In this document: positions 7,082 through 7,507 of the stretch, piece by piece
Numbering within the stretch: the first letter of the stretch is position 1
How the letters are laid out: every line of letters starts with the position of its first letter
Assembly (NCBI GenBank): GCA_021826835.1
Contig: JAKAYH010000102.1
Coordinates: forward strand, 1 to 7,507
Length of the DNA stretch: 7,507 nt
Source of the DNA: Thermoplasmata archaeon
Lineage (GTDB): Archaea > Thermoplasmatota > Thermoplasmata > Thermoplasmatales > Thermoplasmataceae
Direction: 5' to 3'
Notes under the pieces: generated by a model
The model's input: the letters and a program-made list of their open reading frames with translations, nothing else
Databases searched by the model: none
What the model was told of the DNA's origin: nothing
Translations under genes and position numbers: made by a program

Positions 7082-7297
7082 TTAATTAGGCCATATGGAC
7101 ATAAGAAGATAAATGAAGAATCCCATAAAACCCAGGAAGAGAATACCTGCTCCTGTAATCAAAAGTACCTTAATGTACTCGCTCTCGGTTGGCTTCTTGG
7201 CAAGTTTGATTATTCTTGCGTATTTTCCCTTTCCTATGTTGGAAAATCTCCGCTCAACCTTGTTTTGTACCTCTTCAAGTCTTTCCTCTATACCCAT
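7082..7297 (-). CDS. secE: Preprotein translocase subunit SecE (Sec61 gamma)
   Basis: This 71-residue protein is a small single-span membrane subunit of the SecYE(beta) channel, clamping SecY during protein export. It has an amphipathic, charged N-terminal helix (about 3-33), the conserved hinge KKPTESEY (34-41), and one transmembrane helix (about 42-67), followed by a very short tail. Length and layout match archaeal SecE. Its position directly before spt5 is the well-known secE-nusG arrangement, which supports the call despite the protein's small size. It is the first gene of its operon: a TATA-like box lies 24-34 nt before ATG 7297 and a T7 run ends the 16S transcript just before it. Only a weak AAGG-type SD is visible, so initiation is probably leaderless. 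Confidence 0.92.
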   Translation of the reverse strand: MGIEERLEEVQNKVERRFSNIGKGKYARIIKLAKKPTESEYIKVLLITGAGILFLGFMGFFIYLLMSIWPN

Positions 7298-7320
7298 TAA
7301 ATCTAACCTTCTAGTACATA

Positions 7321-7331
7321 ATTAAATATAA
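7321..7331 (-). promoter_or_regulatory. TATA-like box of the secE-spt5 operon
   Basis: On the minus strand, TTATATTTAAT ends 24 nt before ATG 7297, the spacing expected for a transcript that starts at or near the start codon. It follows the T7 run directly, which places a stop and a start of transcription within about 20 bp of each other. Confidence 0.55.
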
Positions 7332-7334
7332 GAT

Positions 7335-7341
7335 AAAAAAA
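7335..7341 (-). terminator. T7 run, likely terminator of the 16S rRNA transcript
   Basis: The minus strand carries seven consecutive T, 46 nt after the 16S 3' end and just before the secE promoter. T-runs are the main archaeal termination signal. No strong hairpin is seen, which archaeal RNA polymerase does not need. Confidence 0.5.
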
Positions 7342-7386
7342 GTTTGGTAAGTGAAATGAATGTGCCTGTGGCCCGCCTTACTATTG

Positions 7387-7507
7387 TGGAGGTGATCCAT
7401 CCGCAGGTTCCCCTACGGATACCTTGTTACGACTTAACCCTCCTCACTGACACCAGATTCGAATCTGCCCATATGAGCAAAGCCTCATCCAACACCAGCT
7501 CGGATGG
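7387..7507 (-). rRNA. 16S ribosomal RNA, 3' end (partial)
   Basis: The minus strand gives the 3'-terminal ~121 nt of 16S rRNA, running off the window edge. Landmarks in order are part of helix 44, the conserved AAGTCGTAACAAGGTA, helix 45 with its GGGGAACC loop region, and GGATCACCTCC, which is the anti-Shine-Dalgarno tail. The mature 3' end is placed near 7387 by analogy and could shift by a few bases. No tRNA-Ala or 23S gene follows within the window; the next gene on the strand is secE, 90 nt away. Helix 45 has a U-A pair where the common sequence has A-U (complement positions 7419 and 7400). The pre-rRNA processing stem cannot be judged because the 5' flank is outside the window. Confidence 0.97.

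Noticed and set aside
7349..7377. GC-rich GCCTGTGGC stem after 16S as a terminator or processing hairpin
   Set aside because: The stem is only 3 bp with a 3-nt loop, and the partner strand of any 16S processing stem lies outside the window.
7298..7386. A tRNA-Ala or other small RNA in the gap between 16S rRNA and secE
   Set aside because: No cloverleaf, T-loop consensus or CCA-proximal stem can be seen; the gap holds a T7 run and a TATA-like box only.

Overview
The window looks like a piece of an archaeal chromosome, most likely from the Thermoplasmatales/Thermoplasmata. The evidence is an archaeal-type mevalonate-pathway cluster, an archaeal SecE and Spt5, an MCT-1-like PUA protein, AT-rich sequence by eye with archaeal TATA-like boxes, and a 16S rRNA gene whose 3' end is followed directly by a protein gene. 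A 16S gene separated from its 23S gene is a known trait of Thermoplasma and relatives. The lineage call is inference; no alignment was run.

Layout. (1) Positions 2-2172, plus strand: the 3' part of HMG-CoA synthase, then a thiolase homologue overlapping it, then a DUF35 zinc-ribbon/OB-fold protein 1 nt further on. This is the gene set of the archaeal thiolase/HMG-CoA synthase/DUF35 complex that feeds acetoacetyl-CoA into the mevalonate (isoprenoid lipid) pathway. A hairpin plus T6 ends the unit. (2) Positions 2186-2647, minus: a Bcp/PrxQ peroxiredoxin, convergent with the first unit. (3) Positions 2711-4279, minus: a multi-spanning DUF2079 membrane protein with a sequon-rich C-terminal domain. 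(4) Positions 4315-7297, minus: a tight operon secE, spt5, an unrecognised 470-residue protein, and a PUA-domain protein. Gaps are 16 bp, a 4-bp ATGA overlap, and 1 bp. It is an information-processing operon. (5) Positions 7387-7507, minus: the last ~121 nt of 16S rRNA, followed by a T7 run and then a TATA-like box for secE.

The most notable observation is that the thiolase homologue, although full length and intact in frame, has Thr in place of the nucleophilic Cys and Phe in place of the catalytic His of the GHP motif. Its DUF35 partner has lost one of four zinc-ligand cysteines. The complex therefore seems to have kept its architecture while its thiolase site changed or died. Second, Spt5 carries an extra N-terminal beta-rich domain of about 135 residues. 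No mobile element, CRISPR array, tRNA or long gene-free stretch (>300 bp) was seen.
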